From Chrysophaeum taylorii (Eukaryota > Sar > Pelagophyceae > Pelagomonadales > Pelagomonadaceae): 64,000 bases of DNA. Position numbers and translations under genes: made by a program. Shown piece after piece: positions 1-9,781 of this stretch; within the stretch, counting starts at the first letter, position 1, and every line of letters begins with the position of its first letter. The stretch covers positions 1 through 64,000 of the forward strand of contig JAQMWT010000595.1 of assembly GCA_029834535.1 (NCBI GenBank), given 5' to 3'. The notes beneath the pieces were generated by a model that was given only the letters and a program-made list of their open reading frames with translations, had not been told where the DNA came from and did no database searches.

Positions 1-27
1 CGTGCAGAAGACGGCTTGTGCAAGGAC

Positions 28-465
28 CGCCGACCTTCGCGGGGCTCGCCCTGGCTCTTTTTGATCGTTTGGCGTCGGTTTTGCTTGGGGAGACCTGTGT
101 ACGGAGCCTCGTTGACACTAACCTATCGATCATGTATCTGGTACCGTTCAGTGGCCGTGCGACGGTTTCGATTTTCGAAGACCTTTAAAGCTCGCTATCA
201 AAGTCAGCCTTGCCGTTTGTTTCGAGGGGATGGTTAAAACCTACTCCTAGTGAAATAGCGGGCTTCGTCTTCCGACCACCCTATCCGCCGAAAGAATCCG
301 ACGCCTGCGTCTCCGGAATAAGAAGGCCGCAGTCATGCGCGCGTTTGTCAGCATGACCACAATCGTTTCAACTTTGGGCGTGAGAATGCGCCGCTGGCTA
401 CATAAGCCGCCGGCTGGTCGTCGGAAATGTCTGCGATTTCGCCGTAGACGGCTTCTGATGATCAA
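28..465 (-). pseudogene. Diverged PIF1/Helitron helicase fragment, copy 0
   Basis: This is the most diverged copy. The opposite strand of the array units is still recognisable here (GATCGATCATGTATCTGGTACC near 125-146 and the RILTPKVETIV-like reading near 390). It lacks the neat unit ends seen further right and may continue outside the window. Frames are broken and no protein is expected. Confidence 0.6.
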
Positions 466-942
466 TTGCTGACCGTCGGCTCGCTTTGCCTACATTATCC
501 TTACCTCGTGCGCGCCTACCTTATCCTTACCCCTAAATCGTGAGGTGACAACCCGACAAACAGAGACAAACAGCAGACCAACAACTCTGTCGCAGGAGTA
601 TTTGTACAATGCCAGGCCAATAAGATTCACCTACTCCAACTCAACCCTAGTAAGTTCACCTGGTCCCAGTAAGTTCATAAATGTTCACCTGGTCAGTAAG
701 TTCACCTATCTCACCAGACCACCCTTTGACCTCGTTCGCTCTCGCCTCCGCCAATCTAAGCTGCTTTGATCGCGCACTGCGCCGCCAACCTTTTTTTACC
801 TAAAAACCCTTTACTCTAAAACCCCAGTATGTTCACCTGGTTCCAGTGTCACTGGTCTGCCCCCTCCCAATCTCCAAGCCCAGTAAGTTCACTGGTCCCA
901 GTAAGTTAACCTACAGTGCGCGTGTAGACGCCGGGAGGGGGC

Positions 943-1503
943 TTATCGGTATTGCGCAGCACGTGTGGGGTAGGGTGGAGTCGTCGACCCAGAAGAGCAT
1001 ATCCTCGGGGTTGCCAATCGACAGAGAGCCACGTAGAGCTGGACGTGGCAGAAGACGGGCTTCGCCAAGAGGACGCCGACCTCGCGGGGCGTCAGGCCCT
1101 GGCTCTTGGTGATCGTTTGGCGTCGGCGGGCCTCAAGGGATACAGGTCGGAGGAGCCTCGGTGACAACGACACGATCGATCATGTATCTGGTACCGTTGC
1201 AGTGGCCGTGCGACGGGTCGAGGTTGCGAAGACTTTAAGCTCGCGATCAAAGTCAGCATGCCGTTGGTTGTCAGGGAGTTGAAAACTCGACTGTAAAGAG
1301 CGAGGCGTCGTCTTCCGACCCAACCTAGTCGGCCGAAAAGAACTCCGACGCCTCGTCTCCGGGAAAAAAAAGGCCGCGGTCATGCGCGCGTTGTCAGCAT
1401 CGACAACATCGTTTCGACGGGGCGTGAGAATGGCGCGCTGAAAGAGCCGCCGCGGGTCGTGGAAACAGTCTGCGAGGTCGCCGTGGACGGCTTGGAGGAT
1501 CAA
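943..1503 (-). pseudogene. PIF1/Helitron helicase C-terminal fragment, copy 1
   Basis: Minus-strand readings give RAILTPRRNDVVDADN near 1.4 kb and the KSQG...[22 protein letters not shown] block near 0.95-1.1 kb, in different frames. The intervening reading ([16 protein letters not shown]) resembles the stretch before the conserved NLDP-CNGTR motif. The unit is followed at 1591-1700 by two copies of a C-rich segment ending CTCTTAGCAGTCGAC that the other array units lack. Confidence 0.75.
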
Positions 1504-2043
1504 TGCCTGCCTGGCTCGCGGGCCTACATGATCCTTACCCTAAATCGGTGGACAAACAAACAAACAGACAGACAGACAAACCACACACACCCCCCCCTCT
1601 TAGCAGTCGACATTTAAAGACAGTCATACCCCACAAACCCACCCACATCCTTCATGCTCCCCCACACACCCCCCCCTCTTAGCAGTCGACATTTAAAGAC
1701 AGACAGACAGACAAACACAAGTGCAGGCCAGTAAGTTCACCTAGTCCCAATCTCTAACCCCAGTAAGTTCACCTGGTCCCAGTAAGCAAGTTCACCTGGT
1801 CAGTAAGTTCACCTAGCTCACACCTCTCCTTTGAGCTCGTCGCTGTCACCCCCGCCAATCTAAGCTTCTTTGATCCGCACACGGCGCTAACCTTTGAGTT
1901 TGCTCTAAAACCCCAGTAAGTTCACCTGGTCCCAGTAAGTTCACCTGGTCACTCAGTTCACCTAGTCCCAATCTCAAACCCCAGTAAGTTCACCTGGCCC
2001 AGTAAGTTCACCTACAGTGCGCGTGTAGACGCCGGGAGGGGGC

Positions 2044-2588
2044 TTATCGGTATTGCGCAGCACGTGTGGGGTAGGGTGGAGTCGTCGACTCAGAAGAGCA
2101 TATCCTCGGGGTTGCCGATCGACAGAGAGCCACGTAGAGCTGGACGTGGCAGAAGACGGGCTTGGGCAAGAGGACGCCGACCTCGCGGGGCGTCTGGCCC
2201 TGGCTCTTGTTGATCGTTTGGCGTCGGCGGGCCTTAAGGGATACAGGTTGGAGGAGCCTCGGTGACACGACACGATCGATCATGTATCTGGTACCGTTGC
2301 AGTGGCCGTGCGACGGGTCGAGGTTGCGAAGACTTTAAGCTCGCGATCAAAGTCAGCATGCCGTTGGTTGTCAGGGAGTTGAAAACTCGACTGTAAAGAG
2401 CGAGGCGTCGGCTTCCGATCAAACCTAGTCGGCCGAAAAGAACTCCGACGCCTCGTCTCCGCGGTCATGCGCGCGTTGTCAGCATCGACAACATCGTTTC
2501 GACGGGGCGTGAGAATGGCGCGCTGAAAGAGCCGCCGCGGGTCGTGGAAATAGTCTGCGAGGTCGCCGTAGACGGCTTGGAGGATCAC
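2044..2588 (-). pseudogene. PIF1/Helitron helicase C-terminal fragment, copy 2
   Basis: This has the same frame-broken helicase pieces as the neighbouring units. It carries a small private deletion near 2460, where the AAAAAGGCC stretch is lost between CGTCTCCG and CGGTCATGCG. The read-through MIDRVV...[21 protein letters not shown] is unusually clear here because CNGTRYMID and the KSQGQT motif lie close to one frame. Confidence 0.78.
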
Positions 2589-3029
2589 TGTCTGGCTCGC
2601 GGGCCTACCTGATCCTTACCCTAAATCGAGGGACAAACAAACAGACAGACAGACAGACAAACATCTGTCGATTAGTAGTAAAGATAAAGAAGACAAGTGC
2701 AGGCCAGTAAGTTCACCTACTCCCAATCTCTAACCCCAGTAAGTTCACCTGGTCCCAGTAAGTTTCATATAAGTTCACCTGGTCAGTAAGTTCACCTAGC
2801 TCACACCAACTCCTTTGAGCTCGTCGCTCTCGCCTCCGCCAATCTAAGCTGCTTTGATCCGCACGCGCCGCCAACCTTTGAGTGAGTTTACTCTAAAAAC
2901 CCTTTGCTCTAAAACCCCAGTAAGTTCACCTGGTCACTATATTAACCTAATCCCAATCTCTAACCCCAGTAAATTCACCTGGTCCCAGTAAGTCCACCTA
3001 CAGTGCGCGTGTAGACGCCGGGAGGGGGC

Positions 3030-3589
3030 TTATCGGTATTGCGTAGCACGTGTGGGGTAGGGTGGGGTCGTCGACTCAGAAGAGCATATCCTCGGGGTTG
3101 CCGATCGACAGAGAGCCACGTAGAGCTGGACGTGGCAGAAGACGGGCTTCGCCAAGAGGACGCCGACCTCGCGGGGCGTCTGGCCCTGGCTCTTGGTGAT
3201 CGTTTGGCGTCGGCGGGCCTTAAGGGATACAGGTTGGAGGAGCCTCGGTGACAACGACACGATCGATCATGTATCTGGTACCGTTGCAGTGGCCGTGCGA
3301 CGGGTCGAGGTTGCGAAGACTTTAAGCTCGCGATCAAAGTCAGCATGCCGTTGGTTGTCAGGGAGTTCAAAACTCGACTGTAAAGAGCGAGGCGTCGTCT
3401 TCCGACCCAACCTAGTCGGCCGAAAAGAACTCCGACGCCTCGTCTCCGGGAAAAAAAGGCCGCGGTCATGCGCGCGTTGTCAGCATCGACAACATCGTTT
3501 CGACGGGGCGTGAGAATGGCGCGCTGAAAGAGCCGCCGCGGGTCGTGGAAATAGTCTGCGAGGTCGCCGTAGACGGCTTGGAGGATCAC
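3030..3589 (-). pseudogene. PIF1/Helitron helicase C-terminal fragment, copy 3
   Basis: This is one of the best-preserved units. The conserved block [17 protein letters not shown] is encoded on the minus strand at about 3314-3262, the RAILTPRRND block near 3530, and the [12 protein letters not shown] / [15 protein letters not shown] block near 3205-3090. A 204-codon open frame crosses the unit only because frameshifts have joined unrelated frames; its middle part is not helicase-like. Confidence 0.8.
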
Positions 3590-4100
3590 TGTCTGGCTCT
3601 CGCGCCTACCTGATCCTTACTCTCGCGCCTACCTGATCCTTACCCTAAATCGAGGGACAAACAAACAGACAGACAAACAAACAGACAGACAAACATCTGT
3701 CGATTAGTAGTTAGGACAAGTGCAGGCCAGTAAGTTCACCTAGTCCCAATCTCTAACCCCAGTAAGTTCACCTAGTCCCAATCTCTAACCCCAGTAAGTT
3801 CACCTGGTCCCAGTTAGTTTCATATAAGTTCACCTGGTCAGTAAGTTCACCTAGCTCACACGAACTCCTTTGAGCTCGTCGCTCTCGCCTCCGCCAATCT
3901 AAGCTGCTTCGATCCGCACGCGCCGCCAACCTTTGAGTGAGTTTACTCTTAAAACCATTTGCTCTAAAACCCCAGTATGTTCATCTGGTCCCAGTTTCAC
4001 CTGGTCACTCAGTTCACCTAGTCCCAATCTCAAACCCCAGTAAGTTCACGTGGTCCCAGTAAGTTCACCTATAGTGCGCGTGTAGACGCCGGGAGGGGGC

Positions 4101-4643
4101 TTATCGGTATTGCGCAGCACGTGTGGGGTAGGGTGGAGTCGTCGACCCAGATGAGTATCGACAGAGAGCCACGTAGAGCTGGACGTGGCAGAAGACGGGC
4201 TTGGGAAAGAGGACGCCGACCTCGCGGGGCGTCTGGCCCTGGCTCTTGTTGATCGTTTGGCGTCGGCGGGCCTTAAGGGATCCAGGTTGGAGGAGCCTCG
4301 GTGACAACGACACGATCGATCATGTATCTGGTACCGTTGCAGTGGCCGTGCGACGGGTCGAGGTTGCGAAGACTTTAAGCTCGCGATCAAAGTCAGCATG
4401 CCGTTGGTCGTCAGGGAGTTGAAAACTCTTACTGTAAAGAGCGAGGCGTCGTCTTCCGACCCAGCCTAGTCTGCCGAAAAGAACTCCGACGCCTCGTCTC
4501 CGGGAAAAAAAGGCCGCGGTCATGCGCGCGTTGTCAGCATCGACAACATCGTTTCGACGGGGCGTGAGAATGGCGCGCTGAAAGAGCCGCCGCGGGTCGT
4601 GGAAATAGTCTGCGAGGTCGCCGTAGACGGCTTGGAGGATCAC
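4101..4643 (-). pseudogene. PIF1/Helitron helicase C-terminal fragment, copy 4
   Basis: This is the last unit of the array. It carries the same motifs, but about 25 bp are deleted near 4155 (between the DPD-like CAGATGAGTA and TCGACAGAGAG), which removes part of the ICSS region after the ALCR motif. The unit ends in a CAAA/CAGA tract and the terminal GTCGATTAGTAGTTAAG at about 4755-4771. Confidence 0.78.
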
Positions 4644-4770
4644 TGTCTGGCTCTCGCGCCTACCTGATCCTTACTCTCGCGCCTAACTGATCCTTACCCT
4701 ATATCGAGGGACAAACAAACAAACAAACATACAGACAAACAAACAGACAAACATCTGTCGATTAGTAGTT

Positions 4771-5012
4771 AAGAAGACCAAGACCAACCGCCGCCAAGAA
4801 GACGGGCTGGCAGCCTTGATCAAGGTATGATCATATTCATGGGCAACTAACTTACTTGCAAGAAGATCATCTCGTGTGGGACACGACACCACACCCATTG
4901 ATCACCAGGCGCGCGATGTCCAAAGTAAAAGTATAGCCCCGTCGCAGTTCAACGGGAGGAGGAGAGACGTATGCACAGTAATGATAATTAAAGGTGAGTC
5001 GAATACGTCCTC
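4771..5012. other. Intergenic spacer between helicase array and Popeye-like gene
   Basis: About 240 bp of unique sequence without a convincing ORF. It contains the 3' flank of the minus-strand Popeye-like gene. Confidence 0.6.
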
Positions 5013-6599
5013 CTAGGCACCGGTCGCGACGATGGTCTGGGCTTTTTTGGGGGCGTCGGCCCAGGTGGAGAGGTAGAGGCGGCTGAGCGCGGCTCGAAGG
5101 GGCTCGTCGGCTCGGACCGCCGCGGCGACGTCCGGGAGATCCCACACGAAAAGATCGGCGGGGGGCTGGACGGCCACCGCGAGGCATTCGGCGACAGCCT
5201 GTTGAGAGGAGTCCGGACGGTCGACGCCGAGTCCGGCGAAAACTACGAGATTTTCGAGAAATCTCTCGACACCAACGAGCTGGGGTGCGGCGACCGCCTG
5301 GACCTTGAGGCCCGCCCGGTCGAAGGCGCTCGCCTCGCCCGTGGCGACCGCGAGCATCTTGCCACCGCAGCCGAGGTCGAGTCGATCGGGCGTCGTGATC
5401 CTGATTTTTCGCGCGAGTTTGAGGAAACGGTCGAAGGCGTTGACGTCGTCGAAGCCGTGCTTGAGGAGGCAGGCGCGGTAGATGCGTTCCTGGTCGGGGG
5501 GGAGCGTGACCGGCAGGAGGCGGAGGGCGTCGGGGTTAGTCGAAGTCGCGACGAGCTCGCTGGTCGCGCGTCTCGCCGAGCCGAGCTTGTGAGAAAGGGT
5601 GCGGGAAATGGCGAGACGGATCGCGCGCGCGAAGTCCTCGTCGACCGCCTGAAGCGCGTAGAGCTGGTCGTGGCGCCACTTGACGTAGACGGATCCTTTT
5701 TCGGCGAGGACCGTAGCGCGCGCGGCCTGATGGAACGCGCCGTCGTCGCTCTGGAGGTTTTCGAGGGCCGCGACTTCTCCAACGACGTTGAAGGGTGGGA
5801 TCGACGCCACGCGCAATCCGTTGGTCTTCACGTCGAAGTCGCCCGAAATCGACACGAAGAGCGACTTGAGCGGCTCGCCCTCGACCGTGAGCGCGACGCG
5901 CCGCGTCGCCGTCACCCATGTCGCTTGCTGCGCGAGCTTAAGGAACTGGTAGGGCCCAACGCCCAGGGGTTCGAAACATCTCGCGTAAAGCTTTGCCTCG
6001 ACTGGATTCAGGGCGCCCTTGATCACGTCGCTGTTGTTGAGGACGTACCGCATCACGTAGTACGAGTTGACGACGATGAAAATCAAGTTGTAGCCGTCTG
6101 GAATCGCGTCGTCGCGAATCGCGAATCCGTTTCCGTCGTTGTCGAGAATGTCGAGCACCGAGGCGACGATCGCAATGACGCGGAATCCCACCGGGTTCCC
6201 GACGGCGTAGGAAAAGAAGTTTGCAACGTACGCAAAGTGCTGCGTCAGCGTCTGCCGCGGCTCGATCGCGTGTTGGATCGCGATCGCGATTCCCACGAAC
6301 GCGACACAGATCACGACCTTGTCCAAGCGCGTCAGGGAACGCGACGGGTGCAACCACGGGCACAACATCTCCCACCGGAACTCGCCGCGGTCCATCGACG
6401 CGAGCGCTTGCAACAACCATTTCCGATCATCGTCTTTCGCCGCCGACGACGACTTTTTCTCCCTCGAACTCGTGACGATCACCACACTATCTTTCCTCGC
6501 AGACCACAACTCTCTGGCTCCTCTCGCTGTGGCCCGACAAGGATGCCTCGACGACGGGAACCCCCAAACCACAGACATCAGACCCACCAGCGCCCACAT
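5013..6599 (-). CDS. Popeye-like cNMP-binding protein with a second Popeye-like repeat
   Basis: The predicted product has 528 residues. I chose the ATG at 6597-6599 because it begins a hydrophobic signal-like segment (MWALVGLMSVVWGF); the frame is open further upstream without a better start. Two or three hydrophobic segments follow (VVICVAFVGIAIAI, VIAIVASVLDIL, LIFIVVNSYYVMRYV). Next is a Popeye/cyclic-nucleotide-binding-like domain at about residues 205-340: LNPVEAKLYARCFEPLGV, FLKLAQQATWV, a GEPLKSLFVSISGDFDV strand-turn, and NVVGEVAALENL in the place of the phosphate-binding cassette. POPDC proteins are membrane proteins that bind cAMP; that role here is inferred. Residues from about 370 repeat the layout (LPPDQERIYRACLLKHGF, FLKLARKIRI) in degenerate form. 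Confidence 0.72.
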   Translation of the reverse strand: MWALVGLMSVVWGFPSSRHPCRATARGARELWSARKDSVVIVTSSREKKSSSAAKDDDRKWLLQALASMDRGEFRWEMLCPWLHPSRSLTRLDKVVICVAFVGIAIAIQHAIEPRQTLTQHFAYVANFFSYAVGNPVGFRVIAIVASVLDILDNDGNGFAIRDDAIPDGYNLIFIVVNSYYVMRYVLNNSDVIKGALNPVEAKLYARCFEPLGVGPYQFLKLAQQATWVTATRRVALTVEGEPLKSLFVSISGDFDVKTNGLRVASIPPFNVVGEVAALENLQSDDGAFHQAARATVLAEKGSVYVKWRHDQLYALQAVDEDFARAIRLAISRTLSHKLGSARRATSELVATSTNPDALRLLPVTLPPDQERIYRACLLKHGFDDVNAFDRFLKLARKIRITTPDRLDLGCGGKMLAVATGEASAFDRAGLKVQAVAAPQLVGVERFLENLVVFAGLGVDRPDSSQQAVAECLAVAVQPPADLFVWDLPDVAAAVRADEPLRAALSRLYLSTWADAPKKAQTIVATGA

Positions 6600-6849
6600 G
6601 AGTCGAATCGCACCAATTTCGGATGTGACGTCGACAACCCCTGTTGAATCCAACCCGGGGAGTCTTGGAGATGTAATAATAATATCCAGGGGGTCGGTCG
6701 GTTTCTGTCGGCGGCGGCGAGAGAGAGAGGACGCTAACGTAGACGATTCCTCCTCCCCCACCAGCTCCTCCTCCAGGAGCCTCGTCGTCGTTCTCCTGGC
6801 CCTGGCAGGGACACGGGGAATAAATAAATAGTGGGCTATTGATTGATTG

Positions 6850-6887
<38 letters not shown>

Positions 6888-6893
6888 AAAACG

Positions 6894-6928
<35 letters not shown>

Positions 6929-7024
6929 ACTACTGCGAGAATGAACTGAGCAGTTTTGTGTGACAAAGGCAGCAGCAGCAGGAGGAGGAGGAGGGCATGA
7001 GGCAGCGGAAAAGGAAAGTCCAGA
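6600..7024. repeat. Intergenic region with (ATTG)n and (GTC)n microsatellites
   Basis: The region between the Popeye-like start and the AP-1 gamma stop holds a GATT/ATTG tetranucleotide tract at about 6838-6886 and a GTC triplet tract at about 6893-6928, followed by GCA/GGA triplets near 6970. No gene is supported. Confidence 0.8.
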
Positions 7025-9712
7025 CTAGAGGGCGGGGAAGGATGAGACCTGAGCCTGTTCTTCGATCTGGCGGCCGCCGACGACGTAGCGGATCTTGAGG
7101 CGCATCATGAGCGGCTTGGTCGGGACGGTGTTTGTGACGCGGACGAGCTGCGTGACGGTCCCTTCACCGGCGGCAGGGACGGTGGAGGCCGAGGCGGGCT
7201 TCATTTCCATGACGACGTACTTGGGAACGGCCGCCTGGAACACGAGCCTCTCCATGACCTTGGCCGTGTAGTTGGTAAAGGTGCAGAGGACGTCCGTCGG
7301 TCCCGAGCCCTCCTTGGAGAGATCCATCGTCAAGACGAGGCCGTCCTTCTCGAAGGCCTTTATTTGGGGCGCGGCGCGCTTGCCCCCGGTCGCGGGCGGA
7401 GGCGCGGGCGGCGGGACGGGCTGCGGGGCGGGCCCGCCAAAGATGTCGACGGGTGGCGGCGGCTGCTGGACGGGGGCCTGGGCGGAAAAGATGTCGCTGA
7501 GGAGGTCGGCGTCCGAGGAGGCTTGCGGCGGCGGCTGCTGTTGCGGCGGCGGCTGTTGTTGCGGCGGCTGTTGTTGCGGCGGTTGCTGCGGTTGGAGGGG
7601 TTGGGGCGCCGAGACGCCGCCACCACCACCACCACCACCAAAGATGTCGTCGAGGTCGAGGAGACTCGGGCCAGCGCCCGGGGCAGTCTGGTCCAAGGCG
7701 GGAGAGGAGGGCATCGCCTCGAAGGAGGAGGCGGTGGGCGGGGCGGCGTCGACGCCGACGGCTTCGATCCCTTGGGTGCGCTTGGCGGCGAGGGCGGCCG
7801 CGTCGAGCGCGGGCATGCGGGCGAGGGCCTCGGGACGGACGTGGGTCCAGTCGTCGGAGAGGAGGGAGGCGTACTCGCAGGATCGCTGCTGGAGTTCGAG
7901 GGACATGGAGGTCCTGAAGGTGGCGACGAGGTCGTCGGTCTCGTCCTTTCCCGCGGGGAGTCTCGTCGCGAGCTTGACGAGGGCGGTTAGAACGTAGCTC
8001 TTGGTGACGACCGTGGCGAGGTGGCTCTTGAGGACGGCCTCGAGAAGACCGAGGATCTCCGGGACGGGAACGGCCTCGTAGGAGGCGCGCGGACGGAGCG
8101 ACGCGAGGGCGGCGAGGTTGGTTTGCGGTTGTTGGGGCGGCTGGCCGTTGGTGGTGGTGGTTGTGGGCGCCGAGTCGGCCGACGAGAAAAGGTCGGGGTC
8201 CGAATTCGGGACGGAACAGGGGCGGAGGAGCTGGTCGCCGAACTCGCCGACGCACCAGACCGCCGCGTGCATGAGGGCGACCTGCACCTGCGGAAGCTCG
8301 TCGCGCAACAGGTTGAAGAGCTTGTGGGTCGCGTATTGCTGGAGATCGGGGTCGGCGACGCAGACGTAGGCGACCGTCGACGAGGCGACCGAGTCGTCGC
8401 AGTGGTTTCCGGCGATGGAGAGCATGGTGACGAGGGTCTCGAGGCGCCAGCGCGCCGAGGGCGAGAACTTATCGACGACGGTCGCGATTCGGCCGCAGAG
8501 ATGCTCGCGGTGTTCCGGCGGGGCGACGACGAGATAGTTGAGCATTTCGCGCGCGAGTTCCCGGACGTTGTGGGGGGTGACGAGCTGGTAGGTGAGCTCC
8601 AAGGCGCGCTGGCGGATCGACACGTCGGGATCCTTGAGGCAGTCGAGGATGGTCGCGCGATGGCGTTGGACGGCAGACGCGTCTTCGGTGACGACTTTCG
8701 AGAGCGAGTTGAGCGCGACGTACCGGATGTTGTTGTCGCGGTTCAGCAAAAACCGGCCAAGAATGTTCACGGCGAGGACCCGGAGCCCCGACTCGGACTC
8801 GATCGTCATGATGGCTCGGACGCACTCGTAAAGAATCGCGTTGCCCGCGTTCCTGTTCGTTTCCGTGTTGGTCGCGACCTGCGCGAGGACGTCGTTCATG
8901 GCCTCGCTCGCCTCGTCGTTCTTGTGCCCGAGGACCTGGAGGAGCCGCAGCAGTTTGACTTGAAGAAACGGATCGGCGATCCCGGCGATGTCGTGCTCGG
9001 GCGAGTACCCGAGGTTGAGCAAGTTCCTGAGCATCTTGACGAGCGACGGAACGACGCGCGAGAACCGCGATTTAATTGTCGTCCCGTCCTCGGCCACGGC
9101 ATCACCGACCTTGAGGACATCGATCATCAGCTGGACCGCCGTTATCAAGACGCCGTGGGACCGGTCTTTTAGAAGCCCGACGACTCGGTCGACGTAGTCG
9201 TCGGCGAGCTCCGGAACGCGCTTGAGAACGCGTATCATCGCGAGCGCCGACTTCTTGCGGATGTACGGGTTGTTCGAGGACAGATGTTTCGCCACGTCGC
9301 CGACCAAGGTCCGCGCCATGTCGGCCGTCGCGAGATTCCCGACGCTCGTGAGCGCGAGACCCACCACGAACTGAGACTCGTGCTCGAGGTCGTTCTTCAG
9401 AGAATTCGTCACCAGCGTCAGCACCTCCGTCCTTTCGTCGAGGAGCAACATCAACGCCAAATACCCGATCCGTTTCTCGGGAAAGTTCGGCGACGCGATC
9501 AACTTGAGACACTCCATTTGCCCAAAGTGTGACGGGTACCCGAGCATGTGGATGAATAACAACTTCGCCACGTTCCGGTGACGGAACTGCAGATTGTTGT
9601 CCTTGAACGCCGTGCGAATCAGGGCGCACTCCTTCGCGATCACGGCCCGCTCCTCCTGCGCGGTCTTGCACGCGCGCACGGCGCGGATCAGCTCCCGCAG
9701 CTTGATCGACAT
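7025..9712 (-). CDS. AP-1 clathrin adaptor complex, gamma subunit
   Basis: The 895-residue product has the full gamma-adaptin layout. Residues 1 to about 560 form the HEAT-like adaptin trunk, beginning MSIKLRELIRAVRACKTAQEE with the conserved FRHRNVAKLLFIHMLGYPSHFGQMECLKLI region. A flexible hinge at about 560-780 is rich in Gln and Pro and has an acidic clathrin-box-like LLDLDDIF at about 682. The C-terminal gamma-ear domain (about 785-895) starts IKAFEKDGLVLTMDL. It acts at the trans-Golgi and endosomes in clathrin coat assembly and cargo sorting. The long FGGGGGGGG and PPQQQ tracts come from triplet repeats. The ATG at 9710-9712 opens the canonical N terminus. It diverges from the next gene with only 69 bp between start codons. 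Confidence 0.96.
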   Translation of the reverse strand: MSIKLRELIRAVRACKTAQEERAVIAKECALIRTAFKDNNLQFRHRNVAKLLFIHMLGYPSHFGQMECLKLIASPNFPEKRIGYLALMLLLDERTEVLTLVTNSLKNDLEHESQFVVGLALTSVGNLATADMARTLVGDVAKHLSSNNPYIRKKSALAMIRVLKRVPELADDYVDRVVGLLKDRSHGVLITAVQLMIDVLKVGDAVAEDGTTIKSRFSRVVPSLVKMLRNLLNLGYSPEHDIAGIADPFLQVKLLRLLQVLGHKNDEASEAMNDVLAQVATNTETNRNAGNAILYECVRAIMTIESESGLRVLAVNILGRFLLNRDNNIRYVALNSLSKVVTEDASAVQRHRATILDCLKDPDVSIRQRALELTYQLVTPHNVRELAREMLNYLVVAPPEHREHLCGRIATVVDKFSPSARWRLETLVTMLSIAGNHCDDSVASSTVAYVCVADPDLQQYATHKLFNLLRDELPQVQVALMHAAVWCVGEFGDQLLRPCSVPNSDPDLFSSADSAPTTTTTNGQPPQQPQTNLAALASLRPRASYEAVPVPEILGLLEAVLKSHLATVVTKSYVLTALVKLATRLPAGKDETDDLVATFRTSMSLELQQRSCEYASLLSDDWTHVRPEALARMPALDAAALAAKRTQGIEAVGVDAAPPTASSFEAMPSSPALDQTAPGAGPSLLDLDDIFGGGGGGGGVSAPQPLQPQQPPQQQPPQQQPPPQQQPPPQASSDADLLSDIFSAQAPVQQPPPPVDIFGGPAPQPVPPPAPPPATGGKRAAPQIKAFEKDGLVLTMDLSKEGSGPTDVLCTFTNYTAKVMERLVFQAAVPKYVVMEMKPASASTVPAAGEGTVTQLVRVTNTVPTKPLMMRLKIRYVVGGRQIEEQAQVSSFPAL

Positions 9713-9781
9713 CGCCGTACCGTCCCGTTTGACGTTCCGTTGAAAAATAGAGGAGCGGCGGAGATTCTCCTCCTCTCGAGC

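Larger units (their letters stand above)
1..4770 (-). repeat. Tandem array of ~1-kb units derived from a Helitron-type PIF1 helicase 3' end
   Basis: At least four full units and one partial unit lie head to tail (approximately 1-606 partial, 607-1716, 1717-2691, 2692-3713, 3714-4770). Each unit has a low-coordinate part rich in the motif AGTAAGTTCACCT, a part of about 600 bp that translates on the minus strand into pieces of a PIF1-type helicase, and a (GACA)n/(CAAA)n tract. A typical junction reads GTCGATTAGTAGTTAG then GACAAGTGCAGGCCAGTAAG. The helicase part carries [33 protein letters not shown] and [12 protein letters not shown] followed by [15 protein letters not shown], in different frames. 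These match the C-terminal motifs of helicases carried by Helitrons. No Rep/HUH nuclease or Walker A region is present, so this is non-autonomous and inactive. Confidence 0.85.

Noticed and set aside
2975-3589. 204-codon open frame in the helicase array as a real protein
   Set aside because: It switches between unrelated frames of a dead helicase; only its ends carry helicase-like residues.
1-4770. CRISPR array
   Set aside because: The repeats are about 1 kb long with a decayed helicase inside; the short AGTAAGTTCACCT copies have no uniform unique spacers, and the genome is eukaryotic.
5202-6647. 481-codon plus-strand frame opposite the Popeye-like gene
   Set aside because: Its composition (Arg, Glu, Asp, Val) is that of an antisense shadow of a GC-rich gene.
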